Positions 48,554-63,595 are shown, counted from the first letter of the stretch. The stretch is 64,000 nucleotides of DNA from Crotophaga sulcirostris (GCA_013397455.1 VYZB01000384.1:539929-603928); one strand, 5' to 3'. Notes: generated by a model not told the origin, from the letters alone. A program made the numbers and translations.

Positions 48554-51500
48554 GACCTGAGACACAGTATGACAAAGATTATAGCAGCATGTAACATCCC
48601 TTTTTCCGATCTGGATGTACTTAGCAACCTTCAACAACTCAAGCTACAGATGTTTTTCTGCTACAATAAATGTAAAAATTAAATTACAGGCTGTGAGAGT
48701 CCCTCCTGATAAATAGGCTCCTGACCCCTGTGCTGTAGCTGACTGCTGTAGGATGTGCTCTTTGTCCCTTTTGTTCTTTTTTTGGTTTTGTTTTTGTTTT
48801 TTTTTTTCCTGGATGGAAGTGTGAGAGCCAGAACTGTGGAAACCTTTTATGCACTCTTTTAGTAAAAACCTTGTAAATAAATTTACTGCTTAAAGAAATC
48901 AACTTAGGGAATGAGGGATCACAGACTTTACAATGAGACTTAAAAGAGTACTTTCCCTTAGCTCACAATGATTATCTTATCTTGTTTTCCTTAAAGTAAA
49001 TCCTTATTATTACAGTGCATGAAGCAAAGATTGTTTTGGTTTCCTAAAACCCACATATGAGGACAAGGCATTCTTGGCATGATTTCTGTTTATGTTACCT
49101 GCTCTTCATAATATTTTTCTTTTCTTTCCTAAATGCTATTGTCCTTTTGATTTGGGCAGGTTGGGTGGTAAACTGATACCTCTGGTAACTCTCAAAAAAG
49201 TGCTGAGACTGTGGCTGTCTTGAGCTAACTTTATTCTTAAAACATATTTAAATATGGTAGGATGAAGAAGTCATTAATAATCATTTTGTGGCATGGTTGT
49301 TACTGTGCTATTGACTTTATTAGCAAAAAATTTAGAAGGTTAGACTGTGAAAACCTGTTTTTTTCAAGTTTCAAAAATACAAAATTCATGGTTGCATTCT
49401 TCATCCAAGTGAATTGAAAACTTTACCTTAATAGATCTATGCTTTCCTCTCCAGTTGGGTGCAACCTGTCTCCCCCAAAATAAGGCAAGTCTTCTTGACT
49501 TTCTTGCCTCCAGAGCCCCTTGACAGAAGGTGAAAATCATAATGCTCAACCAAGACAAGTGTGAGTAGATTTCCAGTTGGTCCATAAGAGGAGAATAATT
49601 TCTGATGAGACTCTAGAAGGTTTTTCAGGTAAATAATTTTATTGCCATGAATTATTCATACTCCGATCATGGGTATCAGTAAACAGTAAGACTTTGCAGT
49701 AATAACACTGCCAGACAATTAAATATTCAGCTATACTTGGTAGCCTAAAACTCACACAGTTTTACAAAACGTGTATGTCATATCAGTTTCAAAAAACTAA
49801 TAATGAGCTAGCTTATATCTTCAAACTTGCAGCAGGCCTTTAGGTTTTTTATTCTGAAAAACTTATTTAGTTTTTACAATGTGAAAATTATAGACATGGT
49901 GACATTTAAACCTTTGCTTTTCATAGCATTTCACACTTACACCATTTAAAAAGACAGCTATTAACATTTACAAAAATCTTTCAGAAACAAAATGTTCTAA
50001 CATGCAGAATTCCAATTATACTGTGTAAGAGGGTTATCGACTATTCTTCTACAAGAATACTTTGAAGTGCTTGGTATTAAACCAAGAGCTAAAATGTCAG
50101 TTGCACATAGACAGTAAATTAAGGTTTATAAAACCATGTAAGATTTATTTAATATTACAATTTTGACCTTTAGACTGCCTTAACCATAGATTGCTTAAGT
50201 TTTCCTCCCTCTTGCCTTCCTTCTTTATCTGCCTAATCTTACTTGAATGTTAAACAAAGGTTGTGATGTCAGTTATGTAAAGTAACATAAACCATTCACA
50301 GTATTAGTACTTTCCTCCAACTGTTGTAACGCAGTCACATAAACCATGTTTCGTTCTTCAGCTGTGATGTTTTCTGAATTGCTCAGGGAGTTCAGTAAGA
50401 AGCATTTCCAGGGCTGCCAAGACACATCTGTTTAATTTTAAATCTCTCATTATAAACATCCAAAACTTTCAATGAAATGCAAAACTAAAAATACAAACGC
50501 AGGTCAGCTCTCATATCCTACCAACGGACACTGCGAGGAAGAGAGACAATGTCAAAAGGCAGGTGTCAAAAGCGGCAGAAGAGGAACACAGAGTTGAAGG
50601 AGAAAACAGTACCTGAAGAAGACAAATCTAAATGAATACTGTTTTGAAACACATTTCAACTCATAGTAAACCAGACGCTATCCTGCAAAGACAGGCAATA
50701 AATTAAACATTTTTTTCCTGGTTTCACACTGAGGAAACTCCATCTCCCCAGACAAAGAAGTTCCCGTGTCAGAAGCTAAATATCAGAACTTCTTTTGGCA
50801 TCTCTCATATCAGTGGTATTATTGATCAGTAATGACCATGAAAGTCAGGAAAGCAATTAGGGAGGGAAATAAATAATGAGCAACCTACAAATAATCTTTG
50901 CAACTGTCTACCCCTAATGAAGCATGTACTAAAAGGCATAGCAATGTCCACCAGTCAAAACTGGTGACCAGAGAGACCGTACCTGGAAATCAGAAACTCA
51001 GCTTAGTGACACTTTTTGATTTACGGAGAAACGTAGATGGTGTGAAGGAGAGTTCATACAGAAAACACGTCAAGCCTTCAGGTGCCATGAGGGAAACAGC
51101 GGAAGCCAATGTGGAAAGCTGCACTGAAGCTTTACTCTAGATAATATTCTGCTATGAGCTGAGCCGTGAGACCCAGATGATGAAAGGGCACACAAAGTGC
51201 TGGTGCAGAGTCACCACCTGGGAGCTTTCCCTAGACACTTTTCTTCAGATGTCTCAACTACAGAGATAAGGTTAAAATGTTGAGATTGGCTGGACAATGA
51301 TCAGAAATTAAATTCAACTCCATGTTCATTTCGTTTTATCCAGACAGTAGTTTAAAGATCCAAAGAGGTCACGGTTATTTTCTGAAATATGAAGAAAGTC
51401 CTTAGAGATCAAAATGTTCACTATGTCACAGCATGCTTCTTTCTCTGAAGTTGAAAGGTGAGCTACAGTAAATGGGAACACTGCATTTTCTAACTCCACC

Positions 51501-54500
51501 CGACAGCAGTTTAACATTTCAGCTTGCCAAATCCACAACCTTGTTTCTTCTAGCTTGCCTTCAAAGCAGTGGTTTCAAAACAGCTTGTTTGGATTTCTTG
51601 TAGTTTTTACTGCACCAAATATCAGAATAATTATGCAAAACGAGATAATGTCATTACAAGATAAAGTATTTTTCCTGCAGTGTGGGTGGCAAACTTGAAA
51701 AATGTATTGTTATAATTTAATGATTGCAAGCTTTGGTGAGGGCATACATGACTGATAACTGCTTTCCTTCCTCAATTTCAACACACAACACAAGTCAAAT
51801 TCTCAGCTGTAATTTGATATATATAAGGAGATTCTACTCAGAGTGATTTTGCACTCCTGCAAATCACGTACTGAATCCTCCTTTTCTAACACTTACTATC
51901 TTCTCAAATTCTTTGCCTTTTTTTTTCACCTTCTTTCTCAATTTTTGCCGTTATCCAAGAGAAGATATTTCAGGGCATAGCTCAAGCATCGCAGGAAAGG
52001 GTTATGTTGCCTTCTCCCATAATTTGTTCCTTGGTCCACAGAAGTATCTCTTTTAATTGGCTTGCTGATGTTCATTCTGCTTTTCAGCAGACTGCAGCTG
52101 CCAGAAGGGCCCCTTTGCTTTCCTCTCCTCAGCAATCTACAGCAACTGCATTGTTCTGCTATCAGATGAATAGAAAGCCATGCTGGCAAGACAAGTCTCA
52201 AATCACTGCAAAGGTTTAGCAATTTTTTGGTATAACTGAAGATTTTTGCGTAAAGTTGTGTTAAGGCAGCTTTTCTTCATCCTTCTTATCTGTCTTAGTA
52301 CCTCAACATAAAACGTAATGCCCTGCTATGCAAGTTTGTCATGATATGGGGTACAACATTCCTGATGTTATGTAAAGGAAAATTAAGAGTCAGATCACGA
52401 AAATAATTTAAACAGGTTTTGTAAATTCCGTGAAGAGTAATTTCATTCAGCCTGTCATTAAAATTGGTAGCAATTATTTGCAGGATAGAGGTCCCGGAGA
52501 ACAGTCATCTCAGAACAATACAGTGGGCAACTTTTCCCAGAACAGTGTAGCACCCAGCAGAGAGGCAATATTAGGGAGCTGCAGGAAAGACATGCAAGTG
52601 AAAAGGTTTATGTTATTGACTGCAGAAAAGAGAAGCCTTCAGTCACATATCAAGTCAATCAACCACTCTAATTCGGTTTAGTACATTATTTATTAGCTAT
52701 ATTTAGTAGTGCCTTCAGTGTTTGCAGTATGAAGAGATCTGCAGACTTCATGAGAATTTCCACAACATTAGATCTGGAGACTTAACAGTTAAGTCTTTAT
52801 TATGTTTAGGCTTTTTTTTTCTTTTTTTTTTAATGTTTCCTCTCTCTCTTTCCCCCACCCGCCCCAACTAGTTCTATATATGAAGGGGTTGAGGGCACTC
52901 AATCAACTTTATTGAGCCACAGCAGGTTCCATACCTCTCTAGTGTCTGGATTTTATTGGAAAGTCATCCACTCACAGGAATTTGAATTATGGGCTACACA
53001 GTGTTTTCATGTTTTGTTCCATTTTTTGCTCTGTGATGACTGAAATTGCAAGCAGACATCTCTAAAGGCCTAAGAAATGCAGTCAAATTCCTATGAGTTA
53101 AACTTATTGTGTTGACTCAAATACTGTCCAAATTTTTCCTGCCACCTAGAACCAATATTGATTTAAAGAAGAAGAAAAAAACCCAAAGAAAACAATAAGC
53201 TAATCCATCTAATTTATGTGTCCAGTATCACCCATGCCACATCCAGATTGTCTTTAGTTATATTGGGCTGGTAAAGACTCAGCAGTGCATTCTGGAATGG
53301 TGGAAATACAAGGCCAAACACATTAGAACAGGGATGTAAATGCACTGCAACACTGAATTAGGGAATGATTAATGCTACTGAGAGTTACAGGAAAAAGAAC
53401 TTGAGGGTCTTAGCGTCATTTGACATGTGTGGTTACTACATACATTTCTAAATTTTCCCTTATTTACCCTCGTATGCTGAGCTGCATACTGAGCCAAATA
53501 AATAAGCAAAAGAAACCATTTTCATCTGGGACATAATAACTTTCAATTCACTATGTGGTTCATTGTTGAACATTAAAGGACAGCGCTGTTTCCTGGATGC
53601 TAATGAGGATGTTGTTTGATTTAAATGGCACTACAGCCAGAGATCCGTACACTTACCATATGCTTAAGACATTCCTTGTATAATTCATAAGATTGCAAAT
53701 CACCAACACCAGCCAATAGAAATCCCTATGTCTTTCTAAGATGTATTTCTAACACCTGTGCATTACTGGTTGGAAATGTAGGTTGTAAATTTGGTTGTAA
53801 TGCAGAAACATAAATTTCTGGCAACATTTGGTAGTCAGGATTTTCTTGCAGTGGTATAAAAAGGAAGTGGTTAAGGAGGCAGAATGAAGGTAGAATGAGG
53901 AAAGCTGCTTCAGCTAAAGGCAATTTGTGTTAGAGGGAAGCATCATTAATGTGATATGTAATGAGCAGAACACAGGTAACTGGTGGGTTTTTGTTGTTAG
54001 AGTCCTATTTTCTTCTCCTGCAGATGTAAATTTCACTTGCTGTGCAGGTGCAATTGATGTGGTTGTATATATGAATAAAATAAGAACTTGAGCAATTGTG
54101 CTCACATTTTGAGTACAGATTTTGGTTTTGTGTCTTTGAATCTCAAGACCACCCGCTGTCTGTAAGGACTGCTCCTCTCATCATCCACTTTGATCAGATA
54201 AAAAGTGAAACTGTGGTTCAACAATATGTAACAATTTGGAGCTAATCTTGGGAACATTAATGAACGCTCCCTGTCTGTAATATCAGGCTCTAGCCCGGCG
54301 CATACAATGAAGAATATTGCATTTGAAGAAATTGCAGGATAAACGCAGTTGGAGTAAATGTGTTTGCTCTCCAACCAGCCCTTAGGGGACCCTTGGTGAG
54401 TCACAAACTGAGTGAATTTTATGTGCAGACTGCCCTGTATTTCATCATGTCACTGGACCAGACTGCTTTTAGGAGAGATGGCCACCTCCTACACCGTGAG

Positions 54501-54599
54501 ATAAGTAATCGATCCAGAAGAGTCTGGAGAAAATCTGGTGCGAAGGGGTTGCAAAGCCAGATGTGCGCTTGTGAGACTGGTGTTGGGAAGACATTGAGG
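48554..54599. other. Non-coding AT-rich unique DNA
   Basis: No gene is seen over 6 kb. T-runs occur near 48,800 and 52,810-52,832. All frames are under 100 codons and unrecognised. Confidence 0.55.
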
Positions 54600-54905
54600 T
54601 GAACCCCAGCATTTAATATGAAGAGAAGGAGCTGCAGTGGGTGGGGAAAACATAGAGAATGGGCAGGAAAGGAGCCAAGGACACGCAGGAGAAGAAGCAG
54701 CGGTGCCACCAAGAAGATGGTCAAGGAATGGTGAGGGTAAAAGGATGAGAAAAATATAGAGGGTAGACTGAGCAAGAGGCTTTGAGAGAATTAATACAGA
54801 GAAGAGTGGGAATAAATGGGAAGAGTGAGAAAGCAGCCACAGAAGAAATGAGCAAAGGAAATAGAAATTTTCCTCCAGGACATGAGACCGGAGGAGAATA
54901 ATGCA
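54600..54905. repeat. Purine-rich stretch
   Basis: The + strand is strongly A/G-biased (GAAGAGAAGGAGCTGCAGTG, GAGGGTAAAAGGATGAG and similar). This keeps several overlapping frames open on the - strand, up to 143 codons. They are Leu/Ser/Phe/Pro-rich as expected from pyrimidine-rich codons and are not real genes. Confidence 0.65.
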
Positions 54906-57900
54906 CTTCCCGACAGCCATTGCATGGGACTATGCTCTTGTGTGATTTTCAAATAATAAAAAAATGCTTTCATATACAGCCTGTTAATTTAATTGGGGGA
55001 AAAATTGCCTGAAAATTAAAAAAAAAAGAAGAGTGAAACTTTCTCAGCAGCCACTTGCTATAACAGCAGAGCTAGGACTAGGCTCTCTTATGGTTGTTAC
55101 AAGGGTTTTCACTGTGCATAACTTGGAATTCTGCCAGGCACTGACCACGCAGCCCCACGTTCAATAGAATAACCAAGGGGATTTTAATGATTATGGATGA
55201 CTGGAAGATCAGGTTTCTAACCAACACAAATGATATTGTAATAACAGATATGAGAGGATGATAAAACTTGAGCAGCAGATTTTTATTTTTTTTTTTAAAG
55301 AAGCTGTGTGGTTCCTTTAGGACTTCTTGTCCTCCACATTTATTATTTTTAAACATATGTAAAAAAGTGGATGGAAAGTTAACTGCCAGTAATCTGAAAT
55401 GAAACCACAATGTAAGCTCCTGCTTGTCTGTCTTCATTCTGGCATAATGCATCACTTTGTGCATATGGGAAACTGGGATGAATTTGTCTGTGTGATTTTC
55501 AAGTGCAATGCAATTGTACGTTTCTCTGCTGTAAAAGACCAACAAGAAATTTGACATAGTACACAAACTAGATTTTTTAAAAAACATTTTTATTTTTCCT
55601 TCTACATAACCACCCACTTTAAGGACTGGAAACTGCATAAACAAGATACAGAGGAGTGAAAATCACTTAACATCAAATATGCACATCCTACTTTAGGAGC
55701 AACTTTTTCAGCTTATGTTTGTATTTATAGAACCACCACTGGACCAGTCCCTTTAGTAAGCTGTAACTGAGGGCAGATTCAAGAGGAACATGAAGTACAT
55801 TTAAAAAATTCAACCCAATAACCAAAATCTTTTATTGGCAGAGTGTGGCTGTTGTAAAGATAAATGAAATAAAGTGGCCAGTCAATGCTAAGTAACTCTA
55901 GATGAATCCAACCTAAAGTGGGTTCAGATAATTCTTGGAGTGTGCTCTGCAGTGCAATTAACTTCAGGTCAGACAAACACATGCACATGCATGCATTCAT
56001 GAGTTTATAGTATTTTGTGTTTTTCCTCTTGTTTTGTTGGGTTTGGTTTGGTTTTTTTTCTCTTTAAAGGATCCTTTTCATTTTTAATAAGCACGCTGAT
56101 ATTCTTGTGCTGATAGTCTTTTTCACAAACAAGTTATTTCTGGAGGATTCTTCTATTTTACATGCAAAAATGAAATAGTATGCAAATAACACGCAGATAT
56201 ACCTCCTTTCTAACTGGAAAAAGATATTTTCTTCTAAAACTGATTTAGTTTGATAAGTGTGAGAAGATTCTGCAACAAGATACTTTAGGCTATGCAAAAT
56301 ACTGGACTGGAGCTACATTTAGTGATGGCATGGCAAATCTACTTATGAGTCCCCTGAGACAGCCTGGTGGGCTAGAATAACAGCTCCATTATCTGGAATT
56401 TCATGTCTATCACCCTACTTATTAGCATAGTTTTGAGGTTAAACAATGGTGTTAGTTTTCTGTGTGCATCCTCCGACTTATTCATTATTAAATTGCTTCG
56501 CAATGTTTATTTAGAATGCTATCATCTAGATCTGGTTTCTAAAAATTCAACTTCCCTGGTAACAAGACAATTTTTGGTGAACTGGTTTAGCATCTGACTT
56601 TAACATGGAACTGGAATCAGATTATAAACAGCTTCAGAAAGCATTTTTTCAAGAATGAAATACTAGACTAGATGAACTGGGAACAGTGGAAAGTCTTTCG
56701 ATGGTTTCAATAGGTTTTGGATCAAGACTAAAGTCTTGTTTTTGGAAAGCACTCGAATATATGCATATATCTGTCCACATTCAACAAAAGCATTTAGCAA
56801 CGTAGACTAGTGGATTTTGTTTCATGATTAGAGGTCAAGTAGACTTATAAGTGCTTTCCTGATCAAATATTCAATATTGACAAAAATATCCCGCACTAAG
56901 TAAAGAAAAAAAATACAAACAATGAGGCCCATGTCTAGGCTTTTGTCTATGCAAAAGAAATTTTTTCTTTGTCTATAACAAAGAAATTTTTCCTCTGAAT
57001 TTAAGAGTTCACTATGTGTCCAAGCTAGTGTTTACTCTCATCACATCTATTCATATCTTTAATACTTGATAGAAGTATTCCAGTGTGCTGCTTGCTGTCC
57101 TTGAACTTAAAGAGTAATACAAAACATTCCTTGCCTGCTTCATGGAACTTCGGATTTTTTCTGTAACGGCTTCAAGAGTGGCTCAATCTATCCACTTACA
57201 TGCTCCTGTCCAAGAAGATTAAAAAAACCCTCACCAAACCAAGAGTTGTTAATCTTGTGGATGCGTTGGCCCCACTTTTTATGTGGCAGTAAATTAAATT
57301 TTCTTACTATCCACTTATTGTATGTGCATGATATAATGATAAATGATATTTACCTGCTGTAGGTGTGCATACATGACTAGTTGGGTGGTAGCACTGGATA
57401 AACACAGAGAAAAAGTGATGACTGTGATCTCGAAGTATGAAATGTAGACAGTGCTGATTTTCTGGATAAATGGCTATAAAGTACACAAATGTCTTTCTAG
57501 GACATGCATTATTTTGTTCCTTTTTCATAAGCAGCTTATAGCTCCAAGGACCAGTGTCTACTTCTCCAAAGCCTGGAATGGCAGAAGCAGAAGACACGAA
57601 ATTTTCTTACTCAAGACGTCACTTCTCTTTCTTGCTCCTCTATCTCTATTTTTGCATATGTCCACTAAAAAAATGGCTAAGGAAAAGTCTGAGCTGAGCT
57701 AATTTAATTTGTTGTTGTGTTTGAACAGAACTACAGATGCACATCATTTGATAGGTTTCTCATGGCTTGTGTTCAAACCTACAAACAAGGGGAAACTGCG
57801 GATCAGAATGCAGGTTCCATCAGCTGTCGTTTCCCACTGATATATTTTACTGTAATTAATACTTTTTGAAGACTGGCATACATTGTAAATTACAAGGTTA

Positions 57901-58081
57901 TTTAAGTTCTGAAGATGTACTACATTCCTACTCTGAAGTTTTTGGAGAAATTATTTCTTTTTATGTGTTTACACTAAAGCTCAAGTCTGCCAGAGAAAAA
58001 CTATACTACATTTTAAAGTGATGTATATGCAATGCATTTCAATTTATCTCTTTGGCATCTTTGAATATTTTTTTTTCCAAC
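54906..58081. other. Non-coding AT-rich unique DNA
   Basis: No gene is seen. A 188-codon - strand frame (55078-55644) has no recognisable domain and is within chance range. Confidence 0.55.
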
Positions 58082-58097
58082 TATATATATATATATA
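58082..58097. repeat. (TA)8 microsatellite
   Basis: Eight TA units in a row, the longest pure dinucleotide run noticed in the right half of the window. Confidence 0.9.
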
Positions 58098-61000
58098 AAG
58101 AGGAACTCTTCTGCACCAATCTAATGTTTTTATAAAATGGATTGCATGACACTCAGAATATATTATGATGCATCTGTTTAACATGCAGCCTCACCAGAAG
58201 TATAAATTTGATATGTTACACTTCTCTAACCTTATGTTTTCAGTACAACACTATGCCTTTTTAGCACTGACTAGGAAATCAGATTGAATATGTCTGGGAA
58301 TACAGTTTCACATCGTGCATAATCCTGGTTCTGCCACTGAAGAAAATCAATGAGGGTGAAGCATTGATCTCCTTGCAGAGTGCAAATGCAGTTAGCTCTG
58401 AAACACACTGCTAGGGATTTTGTTATTCAAGTCATTCGATCGCTCAATGTATTTGCTAACCAAGTTCTTATCATGCAGCACCTCACTAGCCTAAGCTTAG
58501 CTTCAGTTATGTATATAGTGAAAAAAAGGTCCCTTTTGGAAGAAGAAAAAGGCTTTACATATGCACAGTTCTTCTACTCGTGTATGTTTGCTCAAGGCTA
58601 AACTGAAATGCCTTTTCTTCAATGACATTTCGCAATGTCACCAAATATATGAAAGTCTCACAGAAAGATGTGTGAATATGAATCACTCCAGGAAAATACT
58701 CTCTTCTGTTAGGATGGAATTCAGTTTAGTCTCTGTTGGCTAGTCAATTTGTTTTCTTTTTTTTCTTAGAGAAGGAAATTTGATTGAGAATTTCTTGATG
58801 TTGCCAAAACATATATATATTCCCCCATGTAGTTACCTACATAATTACAGGTATGACAAATGCACGCATGTATACATACACACACTCCTTAGATAGAGAG
58901 ATGTACTTAATATTTTATTTATATATGAACTATATTTCATCTTTGTCAGCAAAAATATTTTCCTAACTTACGGCCATCCAACTGCAGACAATAAATCAAG
59001 TATTTTAAAAGTGACTGCAGATGATTCATTTAGTGCTGTCATAATACAGTGTTTTCTTTGATGAAAATTTATATAATTTCCCCTGAAATAAAACTGAGTT
59101 AAATAAATTTGTACTGAAAGGTACAACATAACTGATACTTTCTGCAGTAAACACTGGCTGGTGCTTGACAGCAAGCAGGACCCTGACCTGCTGAAGTACT
59201 CTGATGTTATTTGATGCATCTACACTGAGTTAGGATTTTCCATGGTATTGCCATTATACAAATATATGTAGCTAAACAGGTGGTGTTTGTATTAAGACGT
59301 AATACTCAGAGATCACCATTAAGTTGCAAATGTAAAGGCAGTTCCTCAGAATGTTAACAAGATTAAGACAATGAATTCTGCTTTAAATCATACTAAGAGC
59401 AGACAGTAGCTCTGGTGGTAGAAAGGGAAAAACAGTTCTCCAGGAACTATAGGAATTATAGGAGGCGAAAAGGATGCACTGCAAATGTTATCTAAGAGAC
59501 TAATATATGTTATTCTTTATTTATTATGAACACATTTTAGGCATAATTACAGTGAAAAAATAAACAAAACAGGAGTGTTTAAAATGAAACGTATCCTCTG
59601 GCCATTCAGTATTACACCAGGAGCAGCTGAAGTTCACAAGACAGCAAGGCCTTCTATATTTAAGCACAGACCAGCTTTAAACCAGAGACAATTACAATAA
59701 ATCACCAAAAGCATCATGCAGAACTCAATCGGTGGTGAAACATTCAATACCAATTGAGCAGCAGTATAAAATTAATAGCTGAGCTTTTCATCTGTCTGTT
59801 ATACCAGTGAATTAAATCCACTCATTTTAAAATGTGAATAGTTTGAGAAATTCTGATATTGCATAATTAGGTACTTTATCACAATGGTGTGTGAATATAA
59901 TAAATATGTCTCTCATGCATATAGCACTGCCTTCAAAGCATTTTCCACAAAATGTAAAGAGTTACAATAGAAGTGAATTAAGCACCCTGTCTCAGGGTGA
60001 AAAACATACTCTTAAAAACCCTTAGGAGTAACCAAATTAATGAATGCTTTCTTTCATACTCACTAACTGAATTGTGAGCATCCAGTAATTCTAAACTTGA
60101 CCTCACGATATGCATAAAGATGGGATTTCTTTAAACAGAAGAGTAACAGATAATGTAAACCAAAACCCAGTCCAACCCCCTTCGGCCACATGCCCTTGCC
60201 TCTTCATATTCCTCAACCTCCAGCTGTGACTTCAAGTAACAGGAAAGCTACAAACTAGGATAATCTTCACATGGCAAAGTGAAACACCTCATCATCTTTT
60301 CATCCTCTCGGCTGGAGACTCAATTATTCATTACTCTTCTTTTCCTTTGGACTACTAAATTGTGCATTTAATTTCTACTTTTTCCTGTATTCACGGACTT
60401 CAAGGACACACTAGGTATCCTGTCAATGTCTCTAAAATCCATTATTTTTTTTTCTAGAAGGAAAACTTGTGAGGAGATTCCTACCGAATGTCCCAGTGAA
60501 TACTGCGTTGTCAGAGAAAATGAATGTCTCTGCATTATTTGCATTTCACTCAAAATTAAAAATACAGAAAGAAACAAACCAAACATCTTTAGCTCTGTGT
60601 TTCAATTACTTAGATCAAAACACATTGAAACTCTTGATCCTTTTCTTCAAGGACAACTTATCTTTTACTTACATTCCTTTTACTGTCTTTTCCCACCTTC
60701 CCATAAATCCTTTTTCTTGTTATGTCTAGTATTCTTGTTTATATGCCAGTGGTAACAGGTTACTTCCTAAGCTTTGAGAAGTAGGCCACAACCATGTTCT
60801 TATTTTCCATTTCTTTTCCCATGAAGATTCCTGGAGAAAGCAAGTTTCTTCCACAGTCATGGGAAACACAGTTTGGTTCTTTGAGAAATACTGACAATAC
60901 AGATACATCAAAATGAGATTAAAATAGATCTATCCCTTCCTTCACTTCTCTCAATAAAACCCTACAAAAATTATCTCAAAATAACAAACAACTTCCATGA

Positions 61001-61149
61001 AAATTCTGGTAATACCAGAACACTGATTTTTATTTCATCCTTATAATCTCTTAATCTAAAGTTCAAGTCAAAACAAGCATGTTCATCAGAACGGCTTTGC
61101 TCTTCTATTTTTTTATCTATATAACTATTTCCACACCTCATTAAACAGT
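58098..61149. other. Non-coding AT-rich unique DNA
   Basis: No gene is seen. Short TA/CA repeats lie near 58,808-58,885. Two overlapping + strand frames at 60426-60755 are AT-rich and unrecognised. Confidence 0.55.
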
Positions 61150-61470
61150 ATAATATGCTGGGTTTTTTTATTTATTTATTTTTTAGATATAAAATGAAAC
61201 CGCTGGAAAACGTGCCGTCTTTATATTCTCCACATCTTACAAAAGCTGGTTTAATTATTAATTGTGAATGAAATATCTGATGACTCTAGCTTTTTTCCTG
61301 TGTGTGAATAATTTGTAAACTAATCCCGATTTCCACAAAATATCTTTTATGCATCTGTGCTGAATAGTTTATGCAAACAAATATTAGCCCATGGCTTGTT
61401 TGCAAACTGCTGACTTAAAATGTTTGTTATTCATGGCAAATGACTAATCAGAGAGTTAACACTTTATTGA
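61150..61470. promoter_or_regulatory. Candidate conserved enhancer with POU/FOX/homeodomain sites
   Basis: Within 300 repeat-free bases there are TTTAATTATTAATTGTG (about 61,250), ATGCAAAC (61371-61378, an octamer-like POU site), GCAAACAAATA (FOX-like, directly overlapping), TGTTTGCAAAC (about 61,399, FOX-like and partly symmetric) and GACTAATCAG. Such dense tissue-factor sites are typical of developmental enhancers. This is inferred from motifs only. Confidence 0.35.
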
Positions 61471-63582
61471 TTTAGTGTACTCACAGTTTTTAAATTTTAA
61501 AGGAACAACAATAGACCCTGAACTGTATGAAGGGTAGTTTTGGTGGCTAGGAGGAGAGGAAGGATGAAAAACCTTGATAAAAATGAAGCAAGGGTAAAAT
61601 GAAATGTATTAAATTAGACTATAGGATCATAATACACTTGAGAATAAATGTACATAAACACAAAAAAAAGTTTTAAATATAATATCATTTTTAAAAACAA
61701 CTGCATTGTTAATCCACAACCCAGTGTGCCAGAACATACAGTTAATGATATTTCCAACACAGATTTTAAAATCCATTTCTTGTATCTGCTGAAATACTAA
61801 AATTCTTTGGTTTTGGAATCAGAAGTTTTCGTTACAGAACTGATGATTATTCAATTAATCACCACCATTTATTAACACAAGTAGTGAATATCAGTGAGGT
61901 AAACATACACTACATAAATATAGAAACACAACAATGCCATACCATTCTTTAATAATTTTCAATCCTAGTATTAAGAAACCAATTCACTTTCAATCACACC
62001 TCAAGTAACGCTATAGAACTATTCACTTACACAAAAATTTTAACTTGCATATTAACTTATATCAGGCAACACTGAGAGCATAATTAGCTTTCAAAATTAT
62101 GATAATACAAAGAGAAACAAACCCAAGGTTTTCTCATTATTTTATAATAAAGAACACATTTTCACAAAAAGTAGGGCAATACAAAGCCGTTCCTTGACTA
62201 GCTCCCATTCTGTAAAGAAAATTGAATAGAGGCACCATGGAAACATTTGTCAATTGGAGAATGGTGCCCAAACCCAAACAACTGACATTGACTGATGGCC
62301 ACCTTTAGAAGCATCCTGCTTGGCCAGTCTCAACATCTTACTGCATCTCATTGAGACTACAACAAATAAAATGCACAGTCAAGGCTTCGTAATTTAGACC
62401 TTTCCAGTAAGTATATGTTAGCTATTTTTTTCTTTATACATAAGAAAGTGGTGATAATCTTCAGTGACATCTTCAACTCCATCCTTTCATGATGCATAGC
62501 TGACTATTATATTGATGAAATACTATTATGTAAAACTGTGGTTCTGAAAGATTCTGAGGAGGAATTTTAACCTAATACCAGTTCTGAGTGTCTGTGGCTC
62601 AGGGAAGCAGGAACTGTGAAATAATGTTTTCTAGCATCACAGCATAGACAAAAAGTGGATGAGTGCAACCTCCATACTCTTTGAAACAGTGTCGAAGCAT
62701 ACAAATGTTCTGTACACTGGTGAATTCCTAGTTAAACTTGATGTATTTACGTCATTGTTTAGTGTACAGCACTGCAAGTGGTTGTTTATGTTATTAACCC
62801 TGAAAGAAAAATATGCAGCAATTTCTTCTTCCAAGTAAAACCAGAGCATTGTGGTGAAGTGCACTGTGCCCTTGCTGGAACTCAGTCAATGTCAAATACT
62901 TAATCTAGACTTGAACTTCATGACTGTGCAGTCACCTGTAGTAGATGCTTAAAGACATAACAGGATTACAGGTCTAAATCTTATATATTGGTAGTTTTTG
63001 AACCTTCAAGGTGTTATCAAAACAAAAATATGCACCTTTGAGTGAACTCTTTGCCACAGCAGCCTTCCTTAGCACACACAGATTTGATCCGAGTCTGTGG
63101 TTCTTGCAGAGATATATATTGCATCATTGTCTATTTTCAGCTTGTTACATTAATCAAAACCTATCCCATTTATTAAACTGCTTCCTGCAGCTCAGGCATT
63201 TGAAATTCAGAGTGCCAGCAAGCAGCTGCCAGGCACCGTGAAGGAAAGAGGTGGGGTAGATTTGAGTAATGTACAAATTGAATTTCAAGTGACTGAGCAG
63301 CCTCTTTATCTCTTAGTGACACAACCAGTGATTGTAACAGTATTCTTAAAGGAAATGAAACCTGGAGCCACGGTTCAATCATTGGGTAGTTACTATAGCC
63401 CTTCCCAGCAGTCCTTCTGGAACTGCTGATGAGTGTGACCTTTGCAAAAATGCACAAAGCCTTGATTTCTGTACAGTTAACCTTTACAAGCTGGAACCCT
63501 CCTGTGGAACCTAACCACAACAGAGGGATGCTTTAGAACAAAAACACACACACATATTTTATGAAAGAGCAAATTCCAGGAG
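61471..63582. other. Non-coding AT-rich unique DNA
   Basis: No gene is seen. Frames at 63173-63520 (-) and 63238-63429 (+) overlap and resemble no protein. Confidence 0.55.
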
Positions 63583-63595
63583 NNNNNNNNNNNNN
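63583..63595. other. Assembly gap (13 N)
   Basis: Thirteen undetermined bases lie between an (AC)-containing A-rich stretch and a C/A-rich stretch. The true length of missing sequence may differ. Confidence 0.99.

Noticed and set aside
54419..54920. Overlapping - strand frames of 118 and 143 codons
   Set aside because: Explained by the purine-rich + strand. The frames are mutually overlapping and low-complexity.
55078..55644. 188-codon open frame on the - strand
   Set aside because: Lys/Phe/Asn-rich product from AT-rich DNA with a poly-T derived Lys run. No domain, so treated as chance.
58310..58370. Possible MIR fragment (AATCCTGGTTCTGCCACT)
   Set aside because: Only one short block resembles MIR and the expected continuation is missing.
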